35,533 bases of DNA from Bacillota bacterium (lineage in GTDB: Bacteria; Bacillota; Sulfobacillia; Sulfobacillales; Sulfobacillaceae), in contig JAJZZH010000175.1 of NCBI GenBank assembly GCA_021797675.1, positions 1 to 35,533 of the forward strand, given 5' to 3'. A program made the position numbers and the translations under genes. The notes below the pieces were generated by a model that worked only from the letters and a program-made list of their open reading frames with translations, was not told where the DNA came from and made no database searches. Positions 9,036-16,834 of this stretch are shown here, piece after piece. Numbering within the stretch: position 1 is the stretch's first letter; each line of letters begins with the position of its first letter.

Positions 9036-11086
9036 CGGACGAACCTCAGCGGCACAATCTGCGAATAACCGTAGGGATAGAAGTAGGTGTCGTTAACCAG
9101 ATTGGCCTCAAAATAAATCGGGTCGGAGGGGGCGCTGGTAACCCGGATCACGAAGGTGGATTGCCCGTCGGCGTTGGTCGGGGTGCTGACCGGGGTTTGC
9201 CCGGGAAAGCCACCATTGATGCGCGCCTGACCATATTCCAATCCGCGCTGGGCATAGATGATTTGGCCCAGATAGATGGGGACGCCGCCGACGTGCACGG
9301 GACGGTCAAACCGGTTCAGAATCTCGGCGTGCAAGGTCACCGCCGTATGCACCGGAATCGCGTGATTGATCGCGTCGGGAGTGATGGCCACGTGCCAGGT
9401 CGTCGGCAGATAGGCGACCGAATGGCTGAGCGTCTTGGGGCGGCTGGTAAAGGCGACGATTTGGAATCCCCCGGTCAGCGGCGGTTGGGCATAAAAGTTG
9501 GGTGCAGCGAGCGTGTAACTGGCGGTGTGATGGGCACCGAGCACCGGCGGACCCTTTAAACGGTCCCAAAAGGCCGTCAGGGTTCCCCCGTTGTCCGCAG
9601 AAAACGCGGGGCGGAGCGGGATGTTGGTGCGATTTTTCACCGCGACCGTGACGGCATCGACGGTTGCCAGCTGTCCCGTGGTATGAACCCCGGTAATGCG
9701 CACCGTGAACGGGCTTGACCGGGTCATCGCCACCGTCAGCGCCGTCCCCACGGCTCCCAAAGCCACGGCCACGGTGACTTTGGCCCGACGGGCTAGATGT
9801 TTTCTCCGCGGCCCCGGCATCATGCTCACCCAGGCCACCCAGGCCGCAGGCACCAACATGACCAGATAGCTGCCGAATGAGCGCGTCGCCCAAAAGAGCA
9901 CCAGCGACGGGGCAAAAAACGTCCAGCCCTTCAAGTGGGGATAGGTGACGGCGTAAATGATGCCCAGCGCCGCCAAGGCGACAAAACTTAGCACCGTCAC
10001 CGCGGTAAGCGACCCGCCGACGCGCAAAAAGAGCTCAAGACTAATCCAGCCCTGGCCGGCCGGCACGGTGGCGGCGATGAGCGGCGTAAATATCCCCTCT
10101 AACCACGCGATCGGGTTGGCGACCACGAAGGGGAGATTCGGCACCAAGAAAGCCAAGCCGGCGATGGCCGTGTAGCGCACGGCCGGCCACCACCGAGCCC
10201 ATCCTGCTGCGCCCGTCTGCCGGGCCTCGCCCACCAACCCGACCAGCAAGAAGGGCAGGATAACCCAAGCCGTTTGTTTAATGTCCATCGCACACCCGAA
10301 GGCGACGGGTCCTGCCCACATCCGCCATCCGCGGGCGGTACCGTAGCGATCCCACTTGACGGCGGCCAAAATGAGAAACGGCACATAAAGCGCGTCGGTG
10401 ACTCCCCCCACGGCATAGCTGATAAAGACACTGAGACTCGCCACGGCAATCGCCAGGGGTCGCTGCGCCTGCGGTAAATACCGCACCAACAACACCAAAC
10501 TGACGGCCCACGCGGCGACATTTAAGGCGACGGCCAGCTGCGTCGACCAGCCTGCAGCCAAAAATGGCAGATAGACCAGAAAAGACAGGGCGGGATAGGA
10601 GAGGCTGGTCACCGGACGCCCATTTAATTGAAACGTGTAGCCGTTGGGCGAGACTTGAAACTTTGAAAATGCAGGGGCCATCGAGCGCAGATAGGGATTG
10701 ATGCCGTGCAGCAACAATTGCGCCGCGTATTGGTCAAACGCCATCTCGTCCGTGCCGTAGGCGGGCACGGTGAAGACCTGGGAATAGCTCCATAACGCGA
10801 GCGCCAATACGGTAAGCGCGACGGTGATCATTAATAACACGCGTCCCCGCCGACCGCTGAGTGCCCGGGGAGACCAAGCCATGGCAATCAGGAAGAGACC
10901 CCAACCCGACAGGGCAACGCTGGGGGCCGCGGTCATCGGAATCAGCGTGCCATATCCCCAGAGGCGAAACCCCCAAAGCAGCGAAACCACGCCGGCTATC
11001 GCCCATGCTCCCGTCCGCATGGGGACACGCCGATTTGGCGCCTGCTCGGATTGCAAGCCTGGCTCGCTCAAGACTGGGCGGGCCAT
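9032..11086 (-). CDS. GT-C-like integral membrane protein with Ig-like C-terminal region
   Basis: This is a 684-residue protein starting at the ATG at 11086, with GGAGG nine bases upstream. Residues 25-430 hold about eleven hydrophobic helices. The first large loop carries YGTDEMAFDQYAAQLLLHG (about 114-132), reminiscent of the acidic first-loop site of GT-C mannosyl- and arabinosyltransferases. Residues about 450-684 are soluble and beta-rich, with alternating hydrophobic strands and patterns such as GTLTAFWDRLKGPPVLGAHH and VTVAVKNRTNIPLRPAF, like bacterial Ig-like adhesion or stalk domains. The tail should be outside the cell. It lies 64 bases after the lipoprotein gene and is coupled to the next gene through an ATGA overlap. 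Function as a glycan transferase is an inference from topology and neighbours. Confidence 0.6.
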   Translation of the reverse strand: MARPVLSEPGLQSEQAPNRRVPMRTGAWAIAGVVSLLWGFRLWGYGTLIPMTAAPSVALSGWGLFLIAMAWSPRALSGRRGRVLLMITVALTVLALALWSYSQVFTVPAYGTDEMAFDQYAAQLLLHGINPYLRSMAPAFSKFQVSPNGYTFQLNGRPVTSLSYPALSFLVYLPFLAAGWSTQLAVALNVAAWAVSLVLLVRYLPQAQRPLAIAVASLSVFISYAVGGVTDALYVPFLILAAVKWDRYGTARGWRMWAGPVAFGCAMDIKQTAWVILPFLLVGLVGEARQTGAAGWARWWPAVRYTAIAGLAFLVPNLPFVVANPIAWLEGIFTPLIAATVPAGQGWISLELFLRVGGSLTAVTVLSFVALAALGIIYAVTYPHLKGWTFFAPSLVLFWATRSFGSYLVMLVPAAWVAWVSMMPGPRRKHLARRAKVTVAVALGAVGTALTVAMTRSSPFTVRITGVHTTGQLATVDAVTVAVKNRTNIPLRPAFSADNGGTLTAFWDRLKGPPVLGAHHTASYTLAAPNFYAQPPLTGGFQIVAFTSRPKTLSHSVAYLPTTWHVAITPDAINHAIPVHTAVTLHAEILNRFDRPVHVGGVPIYLGQIIYAQRGLEYGQARINGGFPGQTPVSTPTNADGQSTFVIRVTSAPSDPIYFEANLVNDTYFYPYGYSQIVPLRFVR

Positions 11087-11150
11087 ATGGTGTTGCCTCC
11101 TTTCGGTGTCCGATGTCCGTGGCGATGGGACCGTTGGCAGCCGAAAGCCA

Positions 11151-12062
11151 TTAGCGCAATCGGTATGCCTGCACGTTGCCGAAATTGGCCGTACCTGCCG
11201 ATGCGTACAGCAGATTGCCGTCGGGCGAGAGGCTAATCCCGTTGCCGTCAGCCGGCGCAGGCAGCACTTTCACCACGCGTTGAGTGCCAATGCTGACTTC
11301 GGCCACGTTGCGCGTGCCAGCCTGTCCTTTTAACACGTAAAGCGTATGACCGCCGGGGCTGATGGTGAGCGCATAGCCCGAGTGGCCAACGCTGAACAAG
11401 GCTTCCAGCTGGCCACTGGGTATGGCAATTTCATCGACATTTCCGTTGGGTTCCAACACGTAGAGATTGTGTTGGCCGGGGCTGGGCACCGCCGCCACGG
11501 CGTCTTTAGGGGCCGGGACATTGGCCGTGATCTTTCCTGTCCGGCTATCGATGACCGCCACTGCCCGCGCTTTGGTGTTGCCGTTTAAGGCGTAAAACGT
11601 CGTACCGTTGTCACCCGCCGCCACGCTTTGCACCGGTCCGCTGACCGCCACCGTCCGAATGGGCGCCCCGGTGCCGCCGTTCAAGAATTCCACGGCTCCG
11701 CTGTTCGTGCCGGCCAGCCCCAATCCCAGTACGCCGGTGTTAGCCTCGCCGATGGAGGAGGCGGTATTGCTCACCGACCGGCTGGTGCCGATCTTGCCGT
11801 GGGGCAAATTGAGCAAATAGATGCCCTTACTGCTGGCGGTCCCCGCCAGGACCCACAATTCGCCGTCGGCCATTGGAGGCGTCAGGCCAAGGCTGGCCTT
11901 GGGGGTCGCGTAAATGTTCATCGGACGAGCGGCGCTCAGTTTCGCCGTAGATCGGTGGTGCGGAGGAGACGAGACGGTGAGCCCGCACCCGGCCAAGCCT
12001 AAACTTAAGCCCGCCGCGCCAATCCACTTGGGCGCGAAGCGTCGTGTGAACAGGTTGTGCAT
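11151..12062 (-). CDS. Lipoprotein with beta-propeller-like repeats
   Basis: This is a 303-residue exported protein. A basic N-terminus and hydrophobic stretch end in the lipobox LAGC (Cys26), so it should be anchored to the outer face of the membrane. The mature part contains successive blocks of about 40 residues, each with a hydrophobic strand, a glycine turn and phrases such as GNLLYASAG, GHTLYVLKG, TTFYALNG and HNLYVLEPNG. This is the pattern of YVTN/YncE or lactonase-type beta-propellers. No catalytic residues can be identified, so binding or scaffolding is more likely than catalysis. It is separated from the preceding secreted-protein gene by a structured 369-base gap and lies 64 bases before the GT-C-like gene. 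The ribosome binding site is modest (GGAGA about ten bases upstream). Confidence 0.75.
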   Translation of the reverse strand: MHNLFTRRFAPKWIGAAGLSLGLAGCGLTVSSPPHHRSTAKLSAARPMNIYATPKASLGLTPPMADGELWVLAGTASSKGIYLLNLPHGKIGTSRSVSNTASSIGEANTGVLGLGLAGTNSGAVEFLNGGTGAPIRTVAVSGPVQSVAAGDNGTTFYALNGNTKARAVAVIDSRTGKITANVPAPKDAVAAVPSPGQHNLYVLEPNGNVDEIAIPSGQLEALFSVGHSGYALTISPGGHTLYVLKGQAGTRNVAEVSIGTQRVVKVLPAPADGNGISLSPDGNLLYASAGTANFGNVQAYRLR

Positions 12063-12104
12063 GCCTTACCATTCTCCATTTCTGTAACCCAACGGATGCC
12101 CGTG

Positions 12105-12128
12105 AACACCGGCAGTTCCTCCGGTGTT
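12105..12128 (-). repeat. Perfect 8-bp inverted repeat
   Basis: AACACCGG (12105-12112) and CCGGTGTT (12121-12128) enclose an eight-base loop, 43 bases upstream of the lipoprotein start. It would form a hairpin in the operon transcript. No T-run follows, so termination is not indicated. Confidence 0.6.
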
Positions 12129-12289
12129 GGTCGGAGCGGCCGACATTTTATGCAGAGACCGGTCGAGGGCATCCTGTGGGCAGACCTCCCAACGACGGTT
12201 TCGCGATCAGCAGGTTCTGACCGCGGTGGTTGGCCGAGCAAACCCGAGACCCTACACCGTCTTTACGGCGGACAAAGCCTTGCCGCAGC

Positions 12290-12331
12290 TTCCGGGCCCA
12301 GGCTCGACACTTCACCCGTCTGGGCCCGGAA
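12290..12331 (-). repeat. Perfect 12-bp GC-rich inverted repeat
   Basis: TTCCGGGCCCAG (12290-12301) and CTGGGCCCGGAA (12320-12331) are exact reverse complements around an 18-base loop. Each arm contains the sub-palindrome GGGCCC. The stem would be very stable in RNA. It could also be a terminal repeat of a lost element, but no partner copy was noticed in the window. Confidence 0.65.
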
Positions 12332-12394
12332 ACCCAGCTTACCTCGCGAAGGGTTCGCTCACTGGTTCCTCGATCCATCCTCGGTGGCCCGTTG

Positions 12395-12418
12395 CCACCA
12401 TCCCAAACGGGATGGTGG
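12395..12418 (-). terminator. Perfect 10-bp hairpin after the secreted-protein gene
   Basis: CCACCATCCC (12395-12404) pairs with GGGATGGTGG (12409-12418) around a four-base loop, 13 bases past the stop of the secreted-protein gene. There is no T-tract in the direction of transcription, so it may act as a partial terminator or as a 3' stabiliser that raises the level of the first cistron relative to the rest. Confidence 0.45.
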
Positions 12419-12431
12419 ACAGCGGTGAATC

Positions 12432-13346
12432 TCAGCCTTTTTTCCCGATGTGGGGCTGCTTCGACGCGTCGTGTTTGGACTGACCCGGTTTGCCGACGAC
12501 GTTCTTTCCTCCGGCCGGCGGGCCGAATCCCAGCGGATGCACCGGTCCGACCTTGCCCTTAGCCTTCGATTGCGGATAGATGGCCCAGGGGACCGGGGTG
12601 GCGAAGTGATGACGGAACCCCGTATGACTCATTTCCGCAATCAGCCAGTCGTGGGGGTTCGCCGGATCGGTGCCCAGATTGCGATAGAAGACGGGTCCGA
12701 CCGGCTTTTGGGGCTGCCACCGCGCTTGTCCGTCCTTTTGAATCAGGGGCTTCAGTCCATAGACGTGGTAGCCGAACTGTTGGACGGGCGCCACCACCGC
12801 AACGTCAGGGTCTCCGCGAAAATAAAACGTCGCCACACCCTTACGCAGGCGCAGGACGTCGGGCACGACCTTCCAACGATGCTGGCGGGTATACTCAATC
12901 ACCCGGTCACCGGGTCGAATCCTCGGGTTATGCATGGTGACCACCACCGGGCCGCGAGGCACGGCCATCTGATCGGCATTGTCCTGAAAACCCAGGCCCA
13001 TGCCCGCGATCGGATAGTAATTGAGCAATCCCGCCGGAGCCGCCCCTGGAGCAATCGTGGGGAGATTCGGCTGGGTGGCGACCATGGTGACGTTTTGATT
13101 AAATGCGTTGTGCGTGACGACGATTTGCACCGTCGTGCTGAGAATCTGGATGTTGGTCGAAATACCTTGGAGGGTGACAGTTATTGCTGTAACCACTGAA
13201 ACAAAAGCTCCCGGCACTGTCACCACGCCAATCGGAGCAGTGGGAACGTACCCGGTGCCCGCTGCGAACACTGCTCCGCCCGCCAAAACACCGGCGGCCG
13301 CTGCCAGTAGCCCACTCGGGGCAAAGAGCCGCCATCGTTGGAACAT
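12432..13346 (-). CDS. Secreted protein of unknown function, first gene of glycan operon
   Basis: This is a 304-residue protein starting at the ATG at 13346, with GGAGG seven bases upstream. A basic tip and an alanine/glycine-rich hydrophobic segment (residues 1-29, FAPSGLLAAAAGVLAGGAVFAA) form a signal peptide or signal anchor. Residues 30-85 are rich in Val, Thr and Ile with almost no charge, as in beta-strand surface sequence. The central part (100-270) contains aromatic and charged beta-like sequence (for example FYFRGDPDVAVVAPVQQFGYHVYG). The last 30 residues are Gly/Lys-rich and strongly basic, possibly contacting cell-wall or acidic glycan. I do not recognise the family. Being the promoter-proximal gene, it should be the most abundant product, which would suit a structural surface component or the acceptor of the glycan. 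Confidence 0.7.
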   Translation of the reverse strand: MFQRWRLFAPSGLLAAAAGVLAGGAVFAAGTGYVPTAPIGVVTVPGAFVSVVTAITVTLQGISTNIQILSTTVQIVVTHNAFNQNVTMVATQPNLPTIAPGAAPAGLLNYYPIAGMGLGFQDNADQMAVPRGPVVVTMHNPRIRPGDRVIEYTRQHRWKVVPDVLRLRKGVATFYFRGDPDVAVVAPVQQFGYHVYGLKPLIQKDGQARWQPQKPVGPVFYRNLGTDPANPHDWLIAEMSHTGFRHHFATPVPWAIYPQSKAKGKVGPVHPLGFGPPAGGKNVVGKPGQSKHDASKQPHIGKKG

Positions 13347-13385
13347 ACAAAACCTCCCATCCGGTTAAGCAGACATCCTTAACCA

Positions 13386-13394
13386 GTTATATCA
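13386..13394 (-). promoter_or_regulatory. Extended -10 promoter for the glycan operon
   Basis: On the minus strand TGATATAAC gives a TGnTATAAC extended -10, about 40 bases upstream of the secreted-protein ATG. No good -35 hexamer lies at 16-18 bases, which is acceptable for extended -10 promoters. No other strong candidate is seen in this gap. Confidence 0.45.
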
Positions 13395-13674
13395 TTCGAC
13401 GAGGTTGGAAAATTTGTGTCCGTGTACCAAGTATTCCTAACGAAGAATTAATCTTCCGCGAATTCGGTTGAATATTAATATGATGGATGAGGGGCAAGGC
13501 CCGACCGCGGAGCCCGGGTTCCTCCAGATCGGCGACGCGACGGATTTGCGAATTTAACCGGCCGCCGGCGGCAGATCATGCCCAAGAGGCCGGCCTGCCG
13601 AGGCGAGTTTCGCTTCAGGTTCTTCCCAAATCATCATCGAATCGCGCAAAGCAGACGCGGAACATACCCCCAAC

Positions 13675-13704
13675 TTGACGAAATAATACACGATAACCTA
13701 TACT
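13675..13704 (+). promoter_or_regulatory. Sigma-A-type promoter for the plus-strand GT2 gene
   Basis: TTGACG (13675-13680) and TATACT (13699-13704) are separated by 18 bases. Transcription would start near 13711, placing the hairpin at 13727-13753 close to the 5' end of the transcript. It is divergent from the glycan operon promoter about 290 bases away. The rest of 13347-13674 shows no gene. Confidence 0.6.
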
Positions 13705-13726
13705 GCCGTCGACACGGGTTTAGCGT

Positions 13727-13753
13727 GTGGAGCTCCTTGAAAAGGAGCTCCAC
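13727..13753 (+). promoter_or_regulatory. Perfect 12-bp hairpin masking the Shine-Dalgarno of a GT2 gene
   Basis: GTGGAGCTCCTT (13727-13738) pairs exactly with AAGGAGCTCCAC (13742-13753) around a three-base GAA loop. The 3' arm contains AAGGAG, six bases before a TTG codon at 13754 that is in frame with the glycosyltransferase. When folded, the hairpin would hide the ribosome binding site. It could act as a translational switch (thermosensor-like or protein-dependent) or be a DNA operator just downstream of the promoter. Confidence 0.55.
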
Positions 13754-14716
13754 TTGGTAGCGCACAGGTGGAGGCGAAAAGCGATCACGGGGGCCACAAA
13801 TCGGCAAGGCGACGGAGTGACCACAGTCGGGGTGTCGGTAGTGATGGCCGCCTATAATGCGGAACCCTATGTAGCACGAGCGATCGACTCCGTACGTGCG
13901 CAGACCTTGAAGGACTGGGAATTGATCGTGGTCGACGACGCATCCGAAGATGGGACGGCAGCCAAGGTGGCCGCCATGGCCGAAGCGGATCGGCGCATCC
14001 AGCTGATTCGCTGTGCTGCTAACGGCGGCCCAGCCCGAGCCAGGAACCGGGCGCTCGAGGTTGCCCAAGGCCAGTGGATCGCGCTGCTGGATGCGGATGA
14101 CTGGTGGGAGCCCGACCGGCTGGCCACCTTGCTGGATTACGGGCAGCGGCAGCACCTCGATGTCGTGTTGGACGACATCGTGCTCCACGGCCCGCGGAGC
14201 GGAAAGCAGCTCGGTTGCTGGACGGATGCGGTGCCGTCGGTGCGGCGGTATCTGGGGAACGTGGTGACCTTAGCGGACATTTGCGGCAGCAGTCTGTCAT
14301 CTTTTCACCCCGTCGTACGCCGCGCTGCCCTCGCCGAGACCATGGTCCGCTATCCCGAAATTCGGCGCAGCGAAGATTTCGGATTCCTCCTGGAACTAGC
14401 CTGGCGCGGTGCCGCGATCGGGGTCTATCCGGGCGCGTTATATCACTATCAGATTCGCCAAAGCGGCAAAGGCGAGGCGATGTATTACGGCATCTTTGTG
14501 ACGCGCCGCCATTGGATTGCCTTCATGAAGTCCCATGGTAGCGACCATTGGACGGATCAAGAGATTCGGCGGGCGATGGCCTCGCTTCGCCAGCAAGCCT
14601 GGTTGGGCTATACCATGTATGCGCTGCGCAGGGCACTGGACGCCGTGCCGAGTGCGCGTCTGCGGCAGGCGATACGGAACGCCTATGAGGCCCGGCACCC
14701 GTTTTTCAAAGACTAA
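13754..14716 (+). CDS. GT2-family glycosyltransferase under separate control
   Basis: This is a 320-residue GT-A enzyme if it starts at the TTG at 13754, which has AAGGAG six bases upstream inside a hairpin. A GTG at 13817 with a weaker AAGG is the alternative and would begin closer to the conserved domain. Motifs, numbered from the TTG, are VGVSVVMAAYNAEPYVARA (25-43), VVDDASEDG (59-67), NGGPARARNRALEVA (90-104) and LLDADDWWEPDRL (111-123). The protein resembles teichoic acid and EPS transferases. It is monocistronic, divergent from the glycan operon, and its TAA stop shares two bases with the TAG stop of convergent anmK. It probably adds a side-chain sugar or terminal decoration to the same polymer, with expression tuned separately. 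Confidence 0.82.
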   Translation: MVAHRWRRKAITGATNRQGDGVTTVGVSVVMAAYNAEPYVARAIDSVRAQTLKDWELIVVDDASEDGTAAKVAAMAEADRRIQLIRCAANGGPARARNRALEVAQGQWIALLDADDWWEPDRLATLLDYGQRQHLDVVLDDIVLHGPRSGKQLGCWTDAVPSVRRYLGNVVTLADICGSSLSSFHPVVRRAALAETMVRYPEIRRSEDFGFLLELAWRGAAIGVYPGALYHYQIRQSGKGEAMYYGIFVTRRHWIAFMKSHGSDHWTDQEIRRAMASLRQQAWLGYTMYALRRALDAVPSARLRQAIRNAYEARHPFFKD

Positions 14717-15903
14717 GCCGGCGTCCAACGAGGGTCAGCGGCTTCTGCCGGGGGAGTGAAGGCACCTTGCCGGACGCGTCGGGAGGCGCCGGTAACGCTC
14801 GGCACATTGGTCGGTCGACCAGCGAGAAACTGCCAGGCTAGATAGGCAAAGGCCATCGCCTCTTTGGCGTCACCCAAGATGCCATAGCGATCGCCGGTCT
14901 CCCACGGGCGCAGCAGATCGAGGCCTTCGGCCACCGTTTGCATCAGTACAGGGTTCAATGCCCCACCCCCGGTTGCAATCAGGGCAAGGGGGCCTTCGGT
15001 CACCGAGCGAATCGCATCCACGATAGTGCGGGCGACGAAGGCGGTTGCCGTGCGGAGCATGTCGGGGCCGGAGAGCTCCCGCTCGGCCATGGTGCGGAAA
15101 AGGTCTCCGACATAGCCGGTGCCGAAGGCCTCTCGGCCGGTGCTCTTGGGCGGCCGGAGGCGGAAATACGGGTGGCCGAGCCAGCCGGCGATCAGGTCGG
15201 CGCGGGGGATGCCTTGCGCGGCGAGGCGGCCGTCGCTGTCGAAGTGTTGGCGACCGCCGCTCAGGCGGTCGACCAGGCCGTCGAGCACCATATTGCCGGG
15301 ACCGGTGTCAAACCCGATGACGTCCTCCAACGCCGCACCCCGCGGCAGGACGGTGATATTGGCCACCCCGCCGATATTGAGCAGCACCCGATCTTCATCG
15401 TCCGACCGCATCGTTGCATAGTCGAAATACGGCACCAGCGGCGCGCCTTGGCCTCCGGCGGCCATGTCCGCGTCGCGAAAGCGCGACACCACGGGCAGCC
15501 TCGTCATGGCCGCAATGACGGCGGCATTGCCGATTTGCAGGGTGAATCCGCGGTGCTGGCTACGTTCTTCCGGCGGATAGTGGGCGACCGTTTGGCCGTG
15601 GCAGCCGATGGCCCGGACTGCGCTCAGCGCAATGCCGCTCTCCGACAGGAGGCGGTTCACCGCGTTGCCGAATTCCTCGCCCAGCTCGACGTCGAGCCGC
15701 CCCAGGGCGGCGATTGGGGCATCGGGCAAAAAGAGGCTGAAGATCCGCCGGCGCTGATCCTCGCTGAACGGTATGCAGAGAAAATGGATTAAGCGGGCCC
15801 GGGGGAACTCGGATCCGGCGACCTCCTCGATTTCCACCAGCGCCGCATCGATCCCGTCGGCGGACGTCCCCGACATCAATCCCACCGCGTAGGATCTTCG
15901 CAC
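14713..15903 (-). CDS. anmK: Anhydro-N-acetylmuramic acid kinase
   Basis: This is a 396-residue protein from the GTG at 15903, which has GAGGGGGT eight bases upstream. A GTG at 15990 in the same frame would add 29 residues but has no site. Family motifs are clear: SGTSADGID (residues 11-19), CHGQTV, AAGGQGAPLVP, LNIGGVANIT, GFDTGPGN with the expected catalytic Asp, PKSTGRE and TGGGALNP. AnmK cleaves the 1,6-anhydro ring of anhydroMurNAc and phosphorylates it to MurNAc-6-P. Oddly, the family's DFR triplet just before AAGGQGAP reads RFR. It is the last gene of a sugar ABC and glycosidase operon, close behind the malG-like gene. No murQ or nagZ is present here. The substrate could be a cell-wall sugar or another anhydrosugar. 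Confidence 0.9.
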   Translation of the reverse strand: MRRSYAVGLMSGTSADGIDAALVEIEEVAGSEFPRARLIHFLCIPFSEDQRRRIFSLFLPDAPIAALGRLDVELGEEFGNAVNRLLSESGIALSAVRAIGCHGQTVAHYPPEERSQHRGFTLQIGNAAVIAAMTRLPVVSRFRDADMAAGGQGAPLVPYFDYATMRSDDEDRVLLNIGGVANITVLPRGAALEDVIGFDTGPGNMVLDGLVDRLSGGRQHFDSDGRLAAQGIPRADLIAGWLGHPYFRLRPPKSTGREAFGTGYVGDLFRTMAERELSGPDMLRTATAFVARTIVDAIRSVTEGPLALIATGGGALNPVLMQTVAEGLDLLRPWETGDRYGILGDAKEAMAFAYLAWQFLAGRPTNVPSVTGASRRVRQGAFTPPAEAADPRWTPA

Positions 15904-15997
15904 CCAAGCCCACCCCCTCGAAGGGTCTTCCCAGCGGTCGCCGGCTACCCTGTCATCATACGCTTCCGGCGGATCGATGTCCTCCCGCACGGCATCG

Positions 15998-16831
15998 TTA
16001 CAACGTGAGCCCGGTGGTGGAGATGCCTTCCACCAGTTGGCGCTGCGCGAAGATAAAGGCGAGGAGAATCGGCACCACCGAGCAGAGCGTCAACGCCATC
16101 AACAGGGGATAGTTGGTCGAGTACTGACCAATGGCCATCAGCGCGATGCCAACGGTCAAGGTATGCATGTTTTGGGACGTCGTGGCGACGAGCGGCCACA
16201 AGAAATCGTTATAGACGTTCATGAAGGTGATCAGGCCCAGCGTCACCATGGGGGCGATGCTGATCGGCACGAAGACTTTCCACCAGAGCTGAAAGCGGCT
16301 GGCCCCGTCCGCCATCGCCGCCTCCTCGAGTTCGCGGGGGACGCCCAGAAAGAACTGGTAAAGGAGGAAGACGCCAAACGCGTTCGCCCCGTAGGGCAAA
16401 ATGAGGGCCCAATACGTGTTGAGCAAGTTGAGCCCCGAGAACTCCTCGTAGAGGGGAATCAACACGGCGATGAAGGGGACCATCAGCGATGCCACGATGA
16501 GGTAAAAAACCACGCGGCGGCCGGGGAAGCGGAGGCGGGCCAGGGCGAAAGCGCACAGGGAATCGACCGTGACCACGAGCAGGCTCGAGGCCCCTGCCGC
16601 GAGTAGCGAATTGCCCAGCCAGCGCAGCACGGGTGAGGCGGACCCCGGGGCGAAAATGGCCCGAAAGTTGGCCAGGGTGGGAACGGCGGGAATCAATTGG
16701 CCGTCAAAGGCTTGACTCAGCGGTTTGAGCGCTGTCGAGACCATCCAGGCCAAGGGGAAATAGAGGACCACCAGGCCGGCCGCCAACAAGGCGGCCGTCA
16801 TCCACGTCCTCCGCAGGTGAAAGTTTGTCAT
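15998..16831 (-). CDS. Carbohydrate ABC transporter permease, MalG type
   Basis: This is a 277-residue protein with six membrane helices and a short basic N-terminus. The EAA loop of binding-protein-dependent permeases is at EEAAMADGASRFQLWWKV, about residues 170-187, followed by the PISIAPM helix. This loop docks on the transporter ATPase. It starts three bases after the malF-like stop, so the two permeases should be made together as a heterodimer. No ATP-binding subunit is encoded in the window; CUT1 transporters in Firmicutes often share an MsmX/UgpC ATPase encoded elsewhere. The C-terminus (GISTTGLTL) is typical of MalG homologues. The sugar cannot be read from the permease; the co-transcribed GH43 and GH2 genes suggest oligosaccharides released by those enzymes. 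Confidence 0.92.
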   Translation of the reverse strand: MTNFHLRRTWMTAALLAAGLVVLYFPLAWMVSTALKPLSQAFDGQLIPAVPTLANFRAIFAPGSASPVLRWLGNSLLAAGASSLLVVTVDSLCAFALARLRFPGRRVVFYLIVASLMVPFIAVLIPLYEEFSGLNLLNTYWALILPYGANAFGVFLLYQFFLGVPRELEEAAMADGASRFQLWWKVFVPISIAPMVTLGLITFMNVYNDFLWPLVATTSQNMHTLTVGIALMAIGQYSTNYPLLMALTLCSVVPILLAFIFAQRQLVEGISTTGLTL

Positions 16832-16834
16832 GAC

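Larger units (their letters stand above)
12063..12431 (-). other. Structured 369-base intercistronic region
   Basis: There is no convincing gene in this gap between two co-directional genes, although a 76-codon minus frame and a 119-codon plus frame cross it. It holds three perfect inverted repeats, listed separately. The length and density of pairing exceed what the other gaps of this operon show. It may be a transcript-processing region, an attenuator that lowers expression of the downstream membrane genes, or the scar of a small mobile element. Confidence 0.4.

Noticed and set aside
12124-12483. 119-codon plus-strand frame in the glycan operon gap
   Set aside because: It overlaps inverted repeats and the end of the secreted-protein gene, lacks a ribosome binding site and has no recognisable content.
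15465-15490. Loss of the AnmK catalytic base through the DFR to RFR change
   Set aside because: By recollection of the Pseudomonas enzyme, the catalytic Asp lies in the GFDxGPGN motif, which is intact here; the change is reported as an oddity and not as inactivation.
14938-15792. 284-codon plus-strand frame opposite anmK
   Set aside because: Long, but entirely antisense to a gene with all AnmK motifs; composition reflects codon bias on the other strand.
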